From Lyngbya sp. PCC 8106 (GTDB lineage: Bacteria > Cyanobacteriota > Cyanobacteriia > Cyanobacteriales > Microcoleaceae), in assembly GCF_000169095.1 (NCBI RefSeq), contig NZ_AAVU01000014.1:1-64000 (forward strand): a DNA stretch of 64,000 bases, read 5' to 3'. Both the position numbers and the translations under genes were made by a program. The number at the start of each line of letters is the position of its first letter. Position 1 is the first letter of the stretch. This document shows, piece by piece, positions 52,042-61,085 of this stretch. The notes beneath the pieces are model-generated. The model worked only from the letters and a program-made list of their open reading frames with translations, did not search any database and had not been told where the DNA came from.

Positions 52042-53478
52042 ATGACTCATGAGTCTTCCCCTGCTTCTCCTGCCTCATTTCCCTTGGCTGAAAAGCTAAA
52101 TCTGTCCACTAAAATTGCCTACGGTGCGGGCGATCTGGGTACGGCAATTACGGCCAATCTTCTGGCGTTTGTTTTATTGGTTTTCTTAACTAATGTGGCG
52201 GGTTTACCTGCCGGACTTGCTGGAAGTGTTTATATGATTGGGAAAATTTCCGATGCGATTAATGATCCCATTATTGGGGTACTTAGCGATCGCACGGTTC
52301 ATCCCTGGGGACGGCGTTATCCCTGGATGGTGTTTGGGGCGATTCCGTTTGGGATTTTCTTCTTTTTACAGTGGCTTGTTCCGAGTACCAATATTTGGGT
52401 TTTATTCTGGTACTATGTTGTTATTTCGGTCTTGTTTAATCTCAGTTATACGGTTGTTAATTTACCCTATGCTGCACTCACCCCTGAGCTAACGCAAGAT
52501 TATCACGAACGCACCAGCCTGAATAGTTTTCGGTTTGCTTTTTCTATTGGGGGTAGTATTTTATCCTTAATTTTAGCGTTAGTTATTTCTTTATTAATTC
52601 CTGATAATCTCAAACAACAATATCTCGTTCTTGGCTTAATTTGTGCCATTATTTCCGTTTTACCGATCTTTTGGTGTGTGTTAGGAACTCGTGATCGCAC
52701 CTTAAAGGCTAAAACCTCTGAACCCATAACAGATTCATCTCCAAATTTACCCCTATTCCAACAAATTAAAATTGTCTTTGAAAATCGCCCGTTTTTATAT
52801 GTTACCGGAATTTATTTATGTTCTTGGCTAGGGGTTCAACTGACTGCGGCGATTCTTCCCTACTACGTTCAAAATCGGATGAAACTGTCAACCACTGATT
52901 TTTATTTGACAGCCATTGCGGTTCAGGGAACGGCGATTATTATGTTATTTGTTTGGAGTCAGGTGAGTAAAAAATATGGTAAAAAAGTTGTTTATTTTAT
53001 GGGAGTTAGTGTTTGGTTAATTGCTCAAGTTGGATTGTGGTTTCTGCAACCGGGTCAGATTAGTCTAATGTATTTGCTAGCTGTTTTGGCAGGATTTGGA
53101 GTGTCTACGGCTTATCTGATTCCGTGGTCAATGATCCCGGATGTTGTTGATCTCGATGAACTGAATACAGGTCAACGACGGGAAGGACTTTTTTATTCCT
53201 TTATGGTGTTTTTACAAAAATTGGGATTAGCAGTCGGATTGTTTCTCGTCGGACAAGCATTAGAAATTGCCGGATTTCTTGAACGAATTCCGGGAGAAGC
53301 ACTCCCTCAACAACCGGATTCAGCTATTTTTGCGATTCGGTTTGCGATCGCGCCCATTCCAGCAATTGTGTTAGTTGGGGGGATAATTTTAACCTATTTT
53401 TATCCGATTACAGAAACGGTACATGAAGAGATTTTATTGAAATTACATGAACGGAAAAGTAAACAATCAAGTCACTAA
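52042..53478 (+). CDS. GPH-family (MFS) sugar:cation symporter
   Basis: The 478-residue transporter has 12 predicted membrane segments. GPH-specific signatures are visible: AYGAGDLGTAITANL near the start, ISDAINDPIIGVLSDRTVHPWGRRYPW (loop 2/3) and MIPDVVDLDELNTGQRREGLFYS in the second half. Members such as MelB import sugars or sugar derivatives with Na+ or H+. The substrate is not evident. Length is normal. It is flanked by convergent and divergent genes, so it appears monocistronic. Confidence 0.85.
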   Translation: MTHESSPASPASFPLAEKLNLSTKIAYGAGDLGTAITANLLAFVLLVFLTNVAGLPAGLAGSVYMIGKISDAINDPIIGVLSDRTVHPWGRRYPWMVFGAIPFGIFFFLQWLVPSTNIWVLFWYYVVISVLFNLSYTVVNLPYAALTPELTQDYHERTSLNSFRFAFSIGGSILSLILALVISLLIPDNLKQQYLVLGLICAIISVLPIFWCVLGTRDRTLKAKTSEPITDSSPNLPLFQQIKIVFENRPFLYVTGIYLCSWLGVQLTAAILPYYVQNRMKLSTTDFYLTAIAVQGTAIIMLFVWSQVSKKYGKKVVYFMGVSVWLIAQVGLWFLQPGQISLMYLLAVLAGFGVSTAYLIPWSMIPDVVDLDELNTGQRREGLFYSFMVFLQKLGLAVGLFLVGQALEIAGFLERIPGEALPQQPDSAIFAIRFAIAPIPAIVLVGGIILTYFYPITETVHEEILLKLHERKSKQSSH

Positions 53479-53481
53479 TCT

Positions 53482-54153
53482 TTAGTCTTTTTTAGTTGAG
53501 TTGCGTTTAGCAACTGAAGGGGTGGGCGGACGACGGGTTGATGGAGATTTGCGTTTTTTTGAGGACGATTTAGACCCAAAGAATCCCAGAATGCCTTGAG
53601 TTTTTACTCGTTTATAGGCTGAGTTTGAGAAGAGTCCGCTTAAGCCTTGAGTTTGAATGCGTTTGTAGGCTGATCCTGTCCAGTCGCTGAGATAATGACT
53701 CATGGCACCCAACTCTAAACCGATAAAAATCGCTAACCATTCGGTTGAATGTTGAGATAGCGATCGCAGTATCATTCGAGCAACTTGAGAGAAACTCCAT
53801 TCGACCTCCCAAACCGACTGAGCAATGAAGACTACAGGTATTGCCAAAATGATCACCCAAATGCTCAAATACAAGAGTCTTACCGCAGTCCCAATCACAG
53901 GGCCATGAGACAAAAACGAGCGATGGCGAACACTCTTTTGGTAAGGTAACCACAACCACCGCAACCAACCCCACCGTTGAAAATGGTAGGAACGATGAAT
54001 ATCAAGATCCGGGCCAAACATCAGGCCACTGAACAGAAAACAACTGGCAATAATTAAAGTCAGATGGCTGCTGCGAGTTTGTCCGAATGTGAAGCCTGTG
54101 ACTACAGGTAAACTCCACAGAGTAATGCGATCGTGAGTTCGGCCGGAAGGCAT
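53482..54153 (-). CDS. DUF2227 putative metal-binding membrane protein
   Basis: The 223-residue protein begins MPSGRTHDRITLW, the DUF2227 signature with a His-Asp pair, followed by FGPDLDIHRSYHFQRWG and YQKSVRHRSFLSHGPVIGT. The conserved His and Asp residues suggest a metal site at the membrane face. Hydrophobic segments occur at about 32-48, 91-111 and 140-158, and HYLSDW appears after the last. The C-terminal tail is basic and carries a nearly duplicated SAYKRIQTQGLSGLF / SAYKRVKTQGILGFF unit. Family function is unknown. It ends four bases from the convergent GPH transporter gene. Confidence 0.75.
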   Translation of the reverse strand: MPSGRTHDRITLWSLPVVTGFTFGQTRSSHLTLIIASCFLFSGLMFGPDLDIHRSYHFQRWGWLRWLWLPYQKSVRHRSFLSHGPVIGTAVRLLYLSIWVIILAIPVVFIAQSVWEVEWSFSQVARMILRSLSQHSTEWLAIFIGLELGAMSHYLSDWTGSAYKRIQTQGLSGLFSNSAYKRVKTQGILGFFGSKSSSKKRKSPSTRRPPTPSVAKRNSTKKD

Positions 54154-54241
54154 AGGCAGCAGCTTAACAGATTTCTCATCTGAGCAAATAAATTGTTCCT
54201 ATTTTACAGTTTGGTGCTATAATAGTGAAACAGATAAAAAC

Positions 54242-54313
54242 GGGCGATTAGCTCAGTGGTAGAGCGCCTGCCTTACAAGCAGGACGTCACTGGTTCAAAT
54301 CCAGTATCGCCCA
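54242..54313 (+). tRNA. trnV-UAC: tRNA-Val (anticodon UAC)
   Basis: The 72-base cloverleaf has acceptor arms GGGCGAT (54242-54248) and ATCGCCC (54306-54312), D-arm GCTC..GAGC, an anticodon stem around loop CTTACAA giving anticodon TAC, and the T-arm TGGTTCAAATCCA. CCA is not encoded. It lies between a DUF2227 gene and a glycosyltransferase gene, with no phage-type integrase nearby. Confidence 0.95.
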
Positions 54314-54372
54314 TACTCAAAACCCCTGATATCAACCGCTTAGTTCAGTTAACTTGAGTAAAATCAAGCTTT

Positions 54373-55290
54373 TTAGAGTTGTGCAATTTCTTTGGCTTTT
54401 TCAGATAGTTTAGCTTGTTTTTGACCTTGTGAACGGGCTTGCACATTGAGCAAATCGATGGGAGTCCTAGCCAAATCCACTAAATCGGCTTTTTGAGCAA
54501 TGGCTTTCATACTGTTAATCGGTATTTCTTTTAACAACCAACGCCCCAGTCGATAGAGATAATCTTGTGGTGTGAAATCTCGCATCAAATCAACCCCATA
54601 GAGTTCGTGTAAATAGCGGTTTGACTCGCCATAACGTTGCCATTGACTGCGTAATTGTCGCAATGTTTCCCGATGTTTATGTTTGATAATTGCGTCTTGG
54701 GCAAAATAGACTTGATATTCAGTTTGCTGTTGAATTCGCCAACAAATATCGGCATCTCCCCCAGTGGTTAAATAGGGGCGAAACAAACCCACCTGTTCAA
54801 AAATAGGGCGACGAATTGCCAGATTAGCAGTTTGACCGTAGGGAAAAAACTTGTGAGTAATAGTATGCTTTTGGGAGAGAGTATCTTGACGATCAGCGTG
54901 TTTTTCGAGTAACGTCTGACCGGGTAAGGCGACAATTTCCCCCACTACAATTCCAATCGCCGCATCCTCAAACGGTTTGACCAATTTTTCTAACCATTGG
55001 GGTTCGGGACGACAATCGGCATCTGTAAAGGCGACTATCTCCCCTTGGGCGATGCGAATTCCCTGGTTGCGGGCGGCGTAGGAACTCTGAATCTGATTTT
55101 CACAGAGGGGGCGAATGGTATCGGTTGCGAAGGCTTGCAATATCTCAGCAGTGCGATCGCGACTATTATTATCCACCAATAAATACTCGACTTGATCAGG
55201 CTGATAAGTTTGCGATCGCAGACATTGAATTAAATCCGGTAAATCTGCCTCGCCGTTGTAAATCGGTACGACGACAGAAACATTAATCAT
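54373..55290 (-). CDS. family 2 glycosyltransferase
   Basis: The 305-residue protein has the GT2 (GT-A) fold: VSVVVPIYNGEADLPD at the start, VDNNSRDRTAEIL, and the metal-binding AFTDADCRPEP (DxD), then TGGDADICWRIQQQTEYQVYF, which fits the acceptor-binding ED-like motif. There is no membrane segment, so it is a cytoplasmic or peripherally bound transferase, likely for surface polysaccharide or lipid glycosylation. Donor and acceptor cannot be inferred. The C-terminal 60 residues are helical and basic. Confidence 0.85.
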   Translation of the reverse strand: MINVSVVVPIYNGEADLPDLIQCLRSQTYQPDQVEYLLVDNNSRDRTAEILQAFATDTIRPLCENQIQSSYAARNQGIRIAQGEIVAFTDADCRPEPQWLEKLVKPFEDAAIGIVVGEIVALPGQTLLEKHADRQDTLSQKHTITHKFFPYGQTANLAIRRPIFEQVGLFRPYLTTGGDADICWRIQQQTEYQVYFAQDAIIKHKHRETLRQLRSQWQRYGESNRYLHELYGVDLMRDFTPQDYLYRLGRWLLKEIPINSMKAIAQKADLVDLARTPIDLLNVQARSQGQKQAKLSEKAKEIAQL

Positions 55291-55726
55291 GTTTAGATTT
55301 GGCTCCTTCGAGACAGAAGGTATTCTTCAGTCTAATTCTAACCTGTTCTACAAAACCTGTACAAAACGTCGCATTACAACACTTTTGCACTGTTTGCTTC
55401 CTGTTTCAAACCAGGACTGTCGGCAGCACCCTGTCCACAGGCTGAAAATCGGCTGGAACCCAACCTATTATTGAGTTTTCAATCACAACTTTGGATCTCT
55501 ACTCCACTATTTTCAGGAAATTTAAAACTGATGGCTTTACTCAGTTACCTTTTTACAGGCTGCCCACTAGACAAGAATTCTCTGGGATGTCAAGCCTTAA
55601 ATGCTTTAATCGCTTGGTTTTCGCGTTTTTTGATTGTATCACATTCAGAAAATACCTTGAAGCCACTCAAAGTAACGCAAATCGTATACTAGATTACATC
55701 TCTCTATCCGCTAAAAGTTTCAGGGT
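55291..55726. other. 436-base intergenic stretch with no recognised feature
   Basis: The stretch lies between mraY and the glycosyltransferase gene, both on the minus strand. Short plus-strand frames occur but match nothing I recognise. Two copies of ACCTGT followed by TACAAAA (about 55339-55369) form a minor repeat. The promoter of the glycosyltransferase gene should lie in its left part. Confidence 0.3.
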
Positions 55727-56842
55727 CTAAGCCATAACCAAACTGACCAACACCAAGATCACATTAATCAAATAAAATATTCCGACAACCTGAGTTTCTG
55801 ACCAACCGCACAGTTCTAGATGATGATGCAACGGTGCCATTCTAAACAGACGCTTACCAATGCCATCGGGGTTTTTCGTTGCTTTATAGTAGCTTACCTG
55901 AGCGATTACAGACACCGTTTCGATCAAGAAAATCCCACTGATAATCAACAGCATCCAGAGTGTGTTACTGAGTAAAGCAACGGCCGCTAACGCCCCACCG
56001 AGGGCCAGTGAACCAGTATCTCCCATAAATACTTTAGCGGGATTGCGGTTGTGGCTGACAAACCCCAAACAACTCCCACTCAGACAAGCACAAAATACCA
56101 TTAATTCTGGGGAAGTCGGCGCAAGATAAGCCCCGAGTCCAAAAAGAGTAATCGCCCCTAGTCCACCCATCAAACCATCAACACCATCAGTCAAGTTTGT
56201 GGCGTTACTTTCGGCAACCGGAACAAAAACAGCCAATGGCCAAAATAACCAGCCTAAAGGTAAGGCTAACCCAAATGGTAGAGCAACGGTTGAAATTTCA
56301 GAAGATTGGAGAGATAGACTTGCCACTCCCCGAGTTGCTAATGCCAAACCAAATAATGTTGCTAACCCAACTTGCAAGGCTAACTTCATTTGAGGAGAAA
56401 TGCCTTTATTGGATTTTCGTCTGAGAATTTGCCAGTCATCCAACCAACCGACAAATCCGTAAGCGAGAGTTAAACTCGAAATAGCAATCACATTGGGGTG
56501 AAATCCTGACCAAATCAAACCCCCGATTACCCCAACCGGAATAAAAAAGATCCCCCCCATGGTGGGAGTACCTGCTTTTTTTAGGTGTGCTTGCGGGCCA
56601 TCTTCTCGGATAAATTGTCCGGCTTTAATCCGAACCAGGAGCGGAATGACCCAATGCCCTAAAGCCGCAGCGATCAGCCCACAGACGGCTAAAGGAAGAA
56701 AGAGAGAAGTTTGAGGATTGAGAAAGCGATCTGCTGTCAGATCCAGACTGATCGCAAAAGCACTCAATCCTAGAGTCAGTAACGTCCAGAGATGACGTCC
56801 TGATAAATTTGATGAGCGAATTGGTGAAAATAAACTATCCAC
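55727..56842 (-). CDS. mraY: phospho-N-acetylmuramoyl-pentapeptide transferase MraY
   Basis: The 371-residue, ten-helix membrane enzyme makes lipid I from UDP-MurNAc-pentapeptide and undecaprenyl phosphate. Signatures: KKAGTPTMGGIFF (about 87-99), the Asp pair in GWLDDWQILRRKSNKG, ATNLTDGVDGLMGGLG with the catalytic Asp, MGDTGSLALGG and APLHHHLELCGW. All key residues are present. The 30-residue N-terminal extension is normal in cyanobacteria. It lies downstream of the DUF3134 gene on the same strand with a 130-base gap. Confidence 0.95.
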   Translation of the reverse strand: MDSLFSPIRSSNLSGRHLWTLLTLGLSAFAISLDLTADRFLNPQTSLFLPLAVCGLIAAALGHWVIPLLVRIKAGQFIREDGPQAHLKKAGTPTMGGIFFIPVGVIGGLIWSGFHPNVIAISSLTLAYGFVGWLDDWQILRRKSNKGISPQMKLALQVGLATLFGLALATRGVASLSLQSSEISTVALPFGLALPLGWLFWPLAVFVPVAESNATNLTDGVDGLMGGLGAITLFGLGAYLAPTSPELMVFCACLSGSCLGFVSHNRNPAKVFMGDTGSLALGGALAAVALLSNTLWMLLIISGIFLIETVSVIAQVSYYKATKNPDGIGKRLFRMAPLHHHLELCGWSETQVVGIFYLINVILVLVSLVMA

Positions 56843-56972
56843 GGAAATAAATAAAATTAATCCTCAACACCAACTACAAACCGGGAGTTTAAGTTTTGAT
56901 GACTACCCCTAGCCGTTGTTGCACCCTTATAATACGGCAGAAGTGCAACGCCTGCTAGATAGATAATTTTTC

Positions 56973-57218
56973 CTAATCTTCGAGTGCATCATCATCGTCG
57001 TCGTCATCGTCATCGTAGGAATTCTCATCAACAATCAATTCTGAAATCTCCTCTTCTGGGTTAACATAATTAGTGCTAGATTCCTGAACATTATCCCGAG
57101 GAATCAAACGATTCGTTGCTTGTAGCCACTCTAACAGGGAAACGTGCTGCTTTGAGGGAATTACATCAGCAGGTTCATGGACGGGAATTTTGCGTAAAGA
57201 AGGATTGTTTTCTGTCAT
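56973..57218 (-). CDS. DUF3134 small acidic protein
   Basis: The 81-residue protein matches the cyanobacterial DUF3134 pattern: NPSLRKIPVHEPADVIP, then KQHVSLLEWLQATNRLIPRD, a short helix, and an acidic Glu/Asp tail with nine consecutive Asp. The conserved N-terminal half is likely a small folded or peptide-like module. The tail encoded by a GAT/GAC run may vary in length by slippage. Function unknown. It lies upstream of mraY on the same strand. Confidence 0.75.
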   Translation of the reverse strand: MTENNPSLRKIPVHEPADVIPSKQHVSLLEWLQATNRLIPRDNVQESSTNYVNPEEEISELIVDENSYDDDDDDDDDALED

Positions 57219-57429
57219 TGAGTCGATTTGATGCCAAATATTAGACGTAAACAGTGAGACGGTTTGTAGTTATTGCTTTCTACTCACAGACGAGAGTAAA
57301 ACCGGATGGATACCAAGCCAACCTGCAAAAACACATAAACGATCCCACCATAAATTAGCATAACTGGATCAGGGATCGATCAAGTTGTCGATGAAAGTTT
57401 GAAGAAATTCCGGACAACTGCGAGTCAAC

Positions 57430-59073
57430 TCAATTTAATGGGTTGGAGTTTGGCGAAACTTCTAAATTATTCATCACTGTTACTGCACCCCCTTCATAGG
57501 CTTCTTCTGTGGCTTGGGCGTGTTCATACCAACTATCAACGGTTCCAGTCAAACGGGCAACTCCATCATCGACGGAAACTTCTACTTGTTGTTCATCTAC
57601 AAAGGGAGACCATAATAACTGAGCATCTATTGCGGTGGCGAGGGCTTCATCACTACGATCTGAGAAAATCGAGTTGTCGTAATTGTAGTCATAGTCTTCG
57701 GTGATCGGGTCCCAATCATAAAAAGATGTTTCCTCCGCAGGTAAGTTATAGCTAACTTCCAACTGGTTAATCACGTCTGTTACACCTTGGGCTAAGGCGG
57801 CGACATCTCCGGCTTGCCATTTTTCAAAATAAGATTCTACACGACCATTGAGTCTAGCAATACCTTCTTCTACAGTCACACCAATCTCTTGACGGTTGAC
57901 ATAGGGATCTCGTTGTAGTCGGGTGATGATATTCTCAACAATTTCATTGTCTGTGAGTTCGGTTTGGGGTTGTACGTTAATATTGGTTTCAACTCGCCAA
58001 ACCCCAGTTGTATTTCTGGCATCTTGGGCGGCGGCGCGTTTGGCTTTGAGGTTATCTACAGTACCGGATAACGTAACCGCCCCTTCATCAACGGCGACAT
58101 TGAGGTTAAACGCAGCCACACGCGGATCATAGAGTAAAGCATCTTGAACTGCATCTCGAATAGCGCTATCTTCCAACTCAGGAAGGATTTTTGCTCTCAT
58201 CCGTTCTTCATCAGCCCAGGGTTCAACTTCGAGGTTCTTTGCATCAACTGACATTACCCCAATCACATAAGCATCGGTAATGACTAAAGATTTTTCAAAT
58301 GCACTACCAACAATTCCCGATAAGATCGCCTGACTCCCCTCGACTTCGACATTAATTAATCGACTATCAACTCGTGCATCCCATTGTAGGGCAGACTGAA
58401 TATCTTGCTCAATTTCTGGGACGGAGCGTTGAGTTTTGTAATTGATTGAGATTTGATTATCGATTTGTTTAACCCCGGCAACTCCCTTCGCAACTCGACT
58501 GGCTAGTTGTTTTTCTTGCCAAGAATCAACTTCACCGCCTAAAGTCACGACTCCGTTATTAACAACGGGTTCTATTTCCCAGACTTCTGTGACGGGATCA
58601 TTGACTAAAGCACTGTTAATATTCTCTAAAATTTCGGCATCAGTACGGGGAACAGGCTCGACATTAATCTCATTAATAACGGCTCGGGTTCCTTTGATCA
58701 TGCTGGCAATTCGTTCCGCTCGTTCTTGAGCTAAAATATTATTGACAGAACCCGATAAGGTGACAATTCCTTCATTTGTGGCGACTAAAATACTCGCAGG
58801 TGAAATCCCTCGACTAATTTCTAACTCGCGTTCAATGGCTTCGGTGATTTCCGCATCAGTAAAGGGATCTTCACTCACCACCATTTCGGTTTCGTTGATG
58901 TCAGGTTCAGTTTCTAAGGCTTCGTTATCGGAGTTGGTCAGGGTTTGGTTGGGAGACTGACACCCTGTAATTCCCAGAGAACAAACGGTTGCTAACATTC
59001 CCGCAGATAATACTCTAAAAATTTGCTTTTGAGAATTTCTATTTATTGAAAATTGCATCATCATCTCCGACAA
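57430..59073 (-). CDS. BON-domain lipoprotein with six BON repeats
   Basis: The 547-residue protein has a signal with a lipobox (SLGITGC) and then six BON domains of about 65 residues each, each ending in a strand of the form V-x-L-x-G-x-V followed by A.......GV..V.N.I.V. Approximate starts are residues 75, 150, 220, 300, 375 and 460. BON domains bind phospholipid or peptidoglycan and give envelope stability under osmotic stress (OsmY-type). Six tandem units are more than the usual one to three. A start at a later Met (residue 4-6) is possible. Confidence 0.83.
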   Translation of the reverse strand: MSEMMMQFSINRNSQKQIFRVLSAGMLATVCSLGITGCQSPNQTLTNSDNEALETEPDINETEMVVSEDPFTDAEITEAIERELEISRGISPASILVATNEGIVTLSGSVNNILAQERAERIASMIKGTRAVINEINVEPVPRTDAEILENINSALVNDPVTEVWEIEPVVNNGVVTLGGEVDSWQEKQLASRVAKGVAGVKQIDNQISINYKTQRSVPEIEQDIQSALQWDARVDSRLINVEVEGSQAILSGIVGSAFEKSLVITDAYVIGVMSVDAKNLEVEPWADEERMRAKILPELEDSAIRDAVQDALLYDPRVAAFNLNVAVDEGAVTLSGTVDNLKAKRAAAQDARNTTGVWRVETNINVQPQTELTDNEIVENIITRLQRDPYVNRQEIGVTVEEGIARLNGRVESYFEKWQAGDVAALAQGVTDVINQLEVSYNLPAEETSFYDWDPITEDYDYNYDNSIFSDRSDEALATAIDAQLLWSPFVDEQQVEVSVDDGVARLTGTVDSWYEHAQATEEAYEGGAVTVMNNLEVSPNSNPLN

Positions 59074-59563
59074 CTAAATTGAACAGGTTTTGGCAGCTTG
59101 TAAAAGTTTTAAAATTTTAAAAACTAAACTAGAATAATAAAAATTAGAGACTTACTTGCAGCTAATCTCTATTTTATAAAAATCAGTAGCTGTAATTCCT
59201 CTATCCCCCGAAAGAGTTCTCAGACCGAGAGTGAAACGCGATCAAATATTCTATGAACTTCACAGAGAAACAAGATCAAATTTTCGGATTTAGGGATTCT
59301 GAGTTTGACTTCTGTTATAAATTTCAGTCAAAAGCTGAGTAAAGTCTATCATTCGATAGATGAATTGAATACCATCAACCCTTAAAATACAGGTACAAAG
59401 ATGATAAAACCAATCTCAAAAAATATTCTAGATTTGTCAGTTATGGGTTGGAAATAGATTTTATTTTTAGTTAACTTAGTTAATTAAAAAAAAGTTTATT
59501 ATAATCCTAAAAATAGAAACAAATTTAGAAGGATTGATTATTTAAAGACGGAGGAATACACAA
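59074..59563. promoter_or_regulatory. divergent promoter region of the BON gene and the 52-residue gene
   Basis: The 490 bases are AT-rich. A good -10 TATAAT (59500-59505), with TTAGTT (59476-59481) 18 bases upstream, lies 58 bases before the 59564 start codon. No other structure stands out. Confidence 0.5.
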
Positions 59564-59722
59564 ATGAGTAATATAACTCGACGATTTCAGGAAGTATTTG
59601 AATATATCTGGTTAGGCGCAAAACGAATCTTTAGCAGTAATACAGATCAATATCCAGAAACCGGATTTCAACCCTACGAGGGAGATTCAGCAAATAAAAT
59701 AAATGCCGAATAATTCATCCTA
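59564..59722 (+). CDS. 52-residue cyanobacterial-type small protein
   Basis: The ATG at 59564 follows GGAGG (59550-59554) at nine-base spacing and a -10 box at 59500. The protein reads MSNITRRFQEVFEYIWLGAK at its start, an amphipathic helix with aromatics, then a loop PETGFQPYEGDS and a polar end. The helix plus 'TG.QP.EGD' pattern looks like conserved short cyanobacterial proteins of unknown function; that likeness is from memory. It could bind a membrane or partner protein through the helix. It lies 159 bases upstream of the AI-2E transporter gene on the same strand. Confidence 0.6.
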
Positions 59723-59881
59723 ACGTGAAGGAATAGCTAGAACTATGGAGTTTAAGTTATTTCCTTCTTTTCTTAAAGATTTTAGTTTAATTGAGTTATT
59801 AATTCAATCAGATTATAGATAATTTTACATTTAGGTTAAAACCCTAAAATTTTATTCAAGCCAATACAATTTAGTTAGTGA

Positions 59882-60919
59882 GTGGGGAAGGGTGAAACTG
59901 TGACATTCGGGAAAACAATTGGAATTATCTGCTTCTTAATTTCCCTTTATATCTTGTGGAAAATTAGACAAGTTCTCTTACTTGCTTTTACTGCTATTAT
60001 TTTAGCCACAGCCATTAACCGGATTGTAAAGCTTCTCCAGAAACAAGGAATGAAACGAGGTGTCGCTGTTGGGATCTCCGTATTTTTTCTTTTCTTAGTT
60101 TTAGCGGGATTTGTCTCAATTATTGTACCACCCGTGATAGACCAATGGCAAGAATTAATTACACAAGTTCCGATGGGATTTGAACAGCTTAAAACCTGGT
60201 ACCTGGGTTTACAAGATCTCATTCCTTCCCGAATTTTTGGTAATTTACAAAGTCCTGAACGTCTGCTTGAACAAATACCCGATCCGGGTTTTGGGTTATT
60301 TAATAACGTTTTTAGCTTATTTTCAACTTCATTAGGAATTACTTTAAACGTTGTGCTTGTAATTGCGGTGACAATTATGTTATTGAGTGATCCCACGCCC
60401 TACCGACGTAACTTTATTTTGATATTTCCGGCTTTTTATCGCCCTCGGGTTAATGAGATTTTAAACGAGTGTGAACAAAACGTAGTGGGTGCTTTAGTTG
60501 GTCTTTTATTTAACATGACCGTAATTACACTTCTAAGTGGTATTGGCTTATGGATATTAGGGATTAGACTGGCTTTAGTCAATGCTTTACTTGCCGGATT
60601 TTTAACCTTTATTCCCAATATCGGCCCAACTATTAGTGTGATTCCACCCGCTTTACTTGCCCTGATGGATGCCCCCTGGAAAGCCCTAGCGGTGATTGGT
60701 CTTTATATCGCCATTCAACAAATTGAAAGTAATATTTTAACGCCTCTTGTGATGAAACACGAAGTTTCTTTACTGCCGGCAATCACGTTATTATCTCAAG
60801 TTATCTTTACCATCTTTTTTGGAACTTTGGGTCTACTTTTAGCCATTCCTCTCGTCGCTGTCTTACAGGTTTGGTTTAGAGAAATGTTAGTCAAAGATGT
60901 GATGAATCAATATCAGTAA
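59882..60919 (+). CDS. AI-2E/PerM family transporter
   Basis: The 345-residue membrane protein starts with GTG/TTG-type alternatives (GTG at 59882; an in-frame GTG codon at 59900 is possible). Features are two N-terminal helices (FGKTIGIICFLISLYILW and VLLLAFTAIILATA), the family loop LITQVPMGFEQLKTWY, and the C-terminal GFLTFIPNIGPTISVIPPALLAL and QIESNILTPLVMKHEVSLLP motifs. AI-2E family members export small molecules or Na+; AI-2 export is proven only for TqsA, so the substrate here is unknown. Confidence 0.85.
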   Translation: MGKGETVTFGKTIGIICFLISLYILWKIRQVLLLAFTAIILATAINRIVKLLQKQGMKRGVAVGISVFFLFLVLAGFVSIIVPPVIDQWQELITQVPMGFEQLKTWYLGLQDLIPSRIFGNLQSPERLLEQIPDPGFGLFNNVFSLFSTSLGITLNVVLVIAVTIMLLSDPTPYRRNFILIFPAFYRPRVNEILNECEQNVVGALVGLLFNMTVITLLSGIGLWILGIRLALVNALLAGFLTFIPNIGPTISVIPPALLALMDAPWKALAVIGLYIAIQQIESNILTPLVMKHEVSLLPAITLLSQVIFTIFFGTLGLLLAIPLVAVLQVWFREMLVKDVMNQYQ

Positions 60920-60939
60920 TAAAATCCCAAATTCAAAAA

Positions 60940-60986
60940 AACCCGTTGAAAAATCTGCTTTTTAGAAGCACCCGGATTTTTGGGTT
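60940..60986 (+). terminator. three-stem nested hairpin, probable terminator
   Basis: AACCC pairs with GGGTT (60940-60944 / 60982-60986), AAAAATC with GATTTTT (60949-60955 / 60975-60981), and TGCTT with AAGCA (60956-60960 / 60966-60970). It follows the transporter stop by 21 bases. Confidence 0.6.
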
Positions 60987-61085
60987 GAACTTTAGATGTG
61001 AACGAGTTACAAAAACAAGGTAAAATGCTTCTGGCTTTAATCGGCTTTCCTTGTTCAACCATCACACATCCACACATCTAGAGTA

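Noticed and set aside
54242..54313. tRNA-Val as attachment site of the integrated element
   Set aside because: It lies about 47 kb from the integrase with ordinary chromosomal genes around it, and I saw no partial tRNA copy near 6755-7083.
59947..60396. 149-codon minus-strand frame
   Set aside because: It is the antisense shadow of the AI-2E/PerM transporter gene; composition and lack of motifs do not support a gene.
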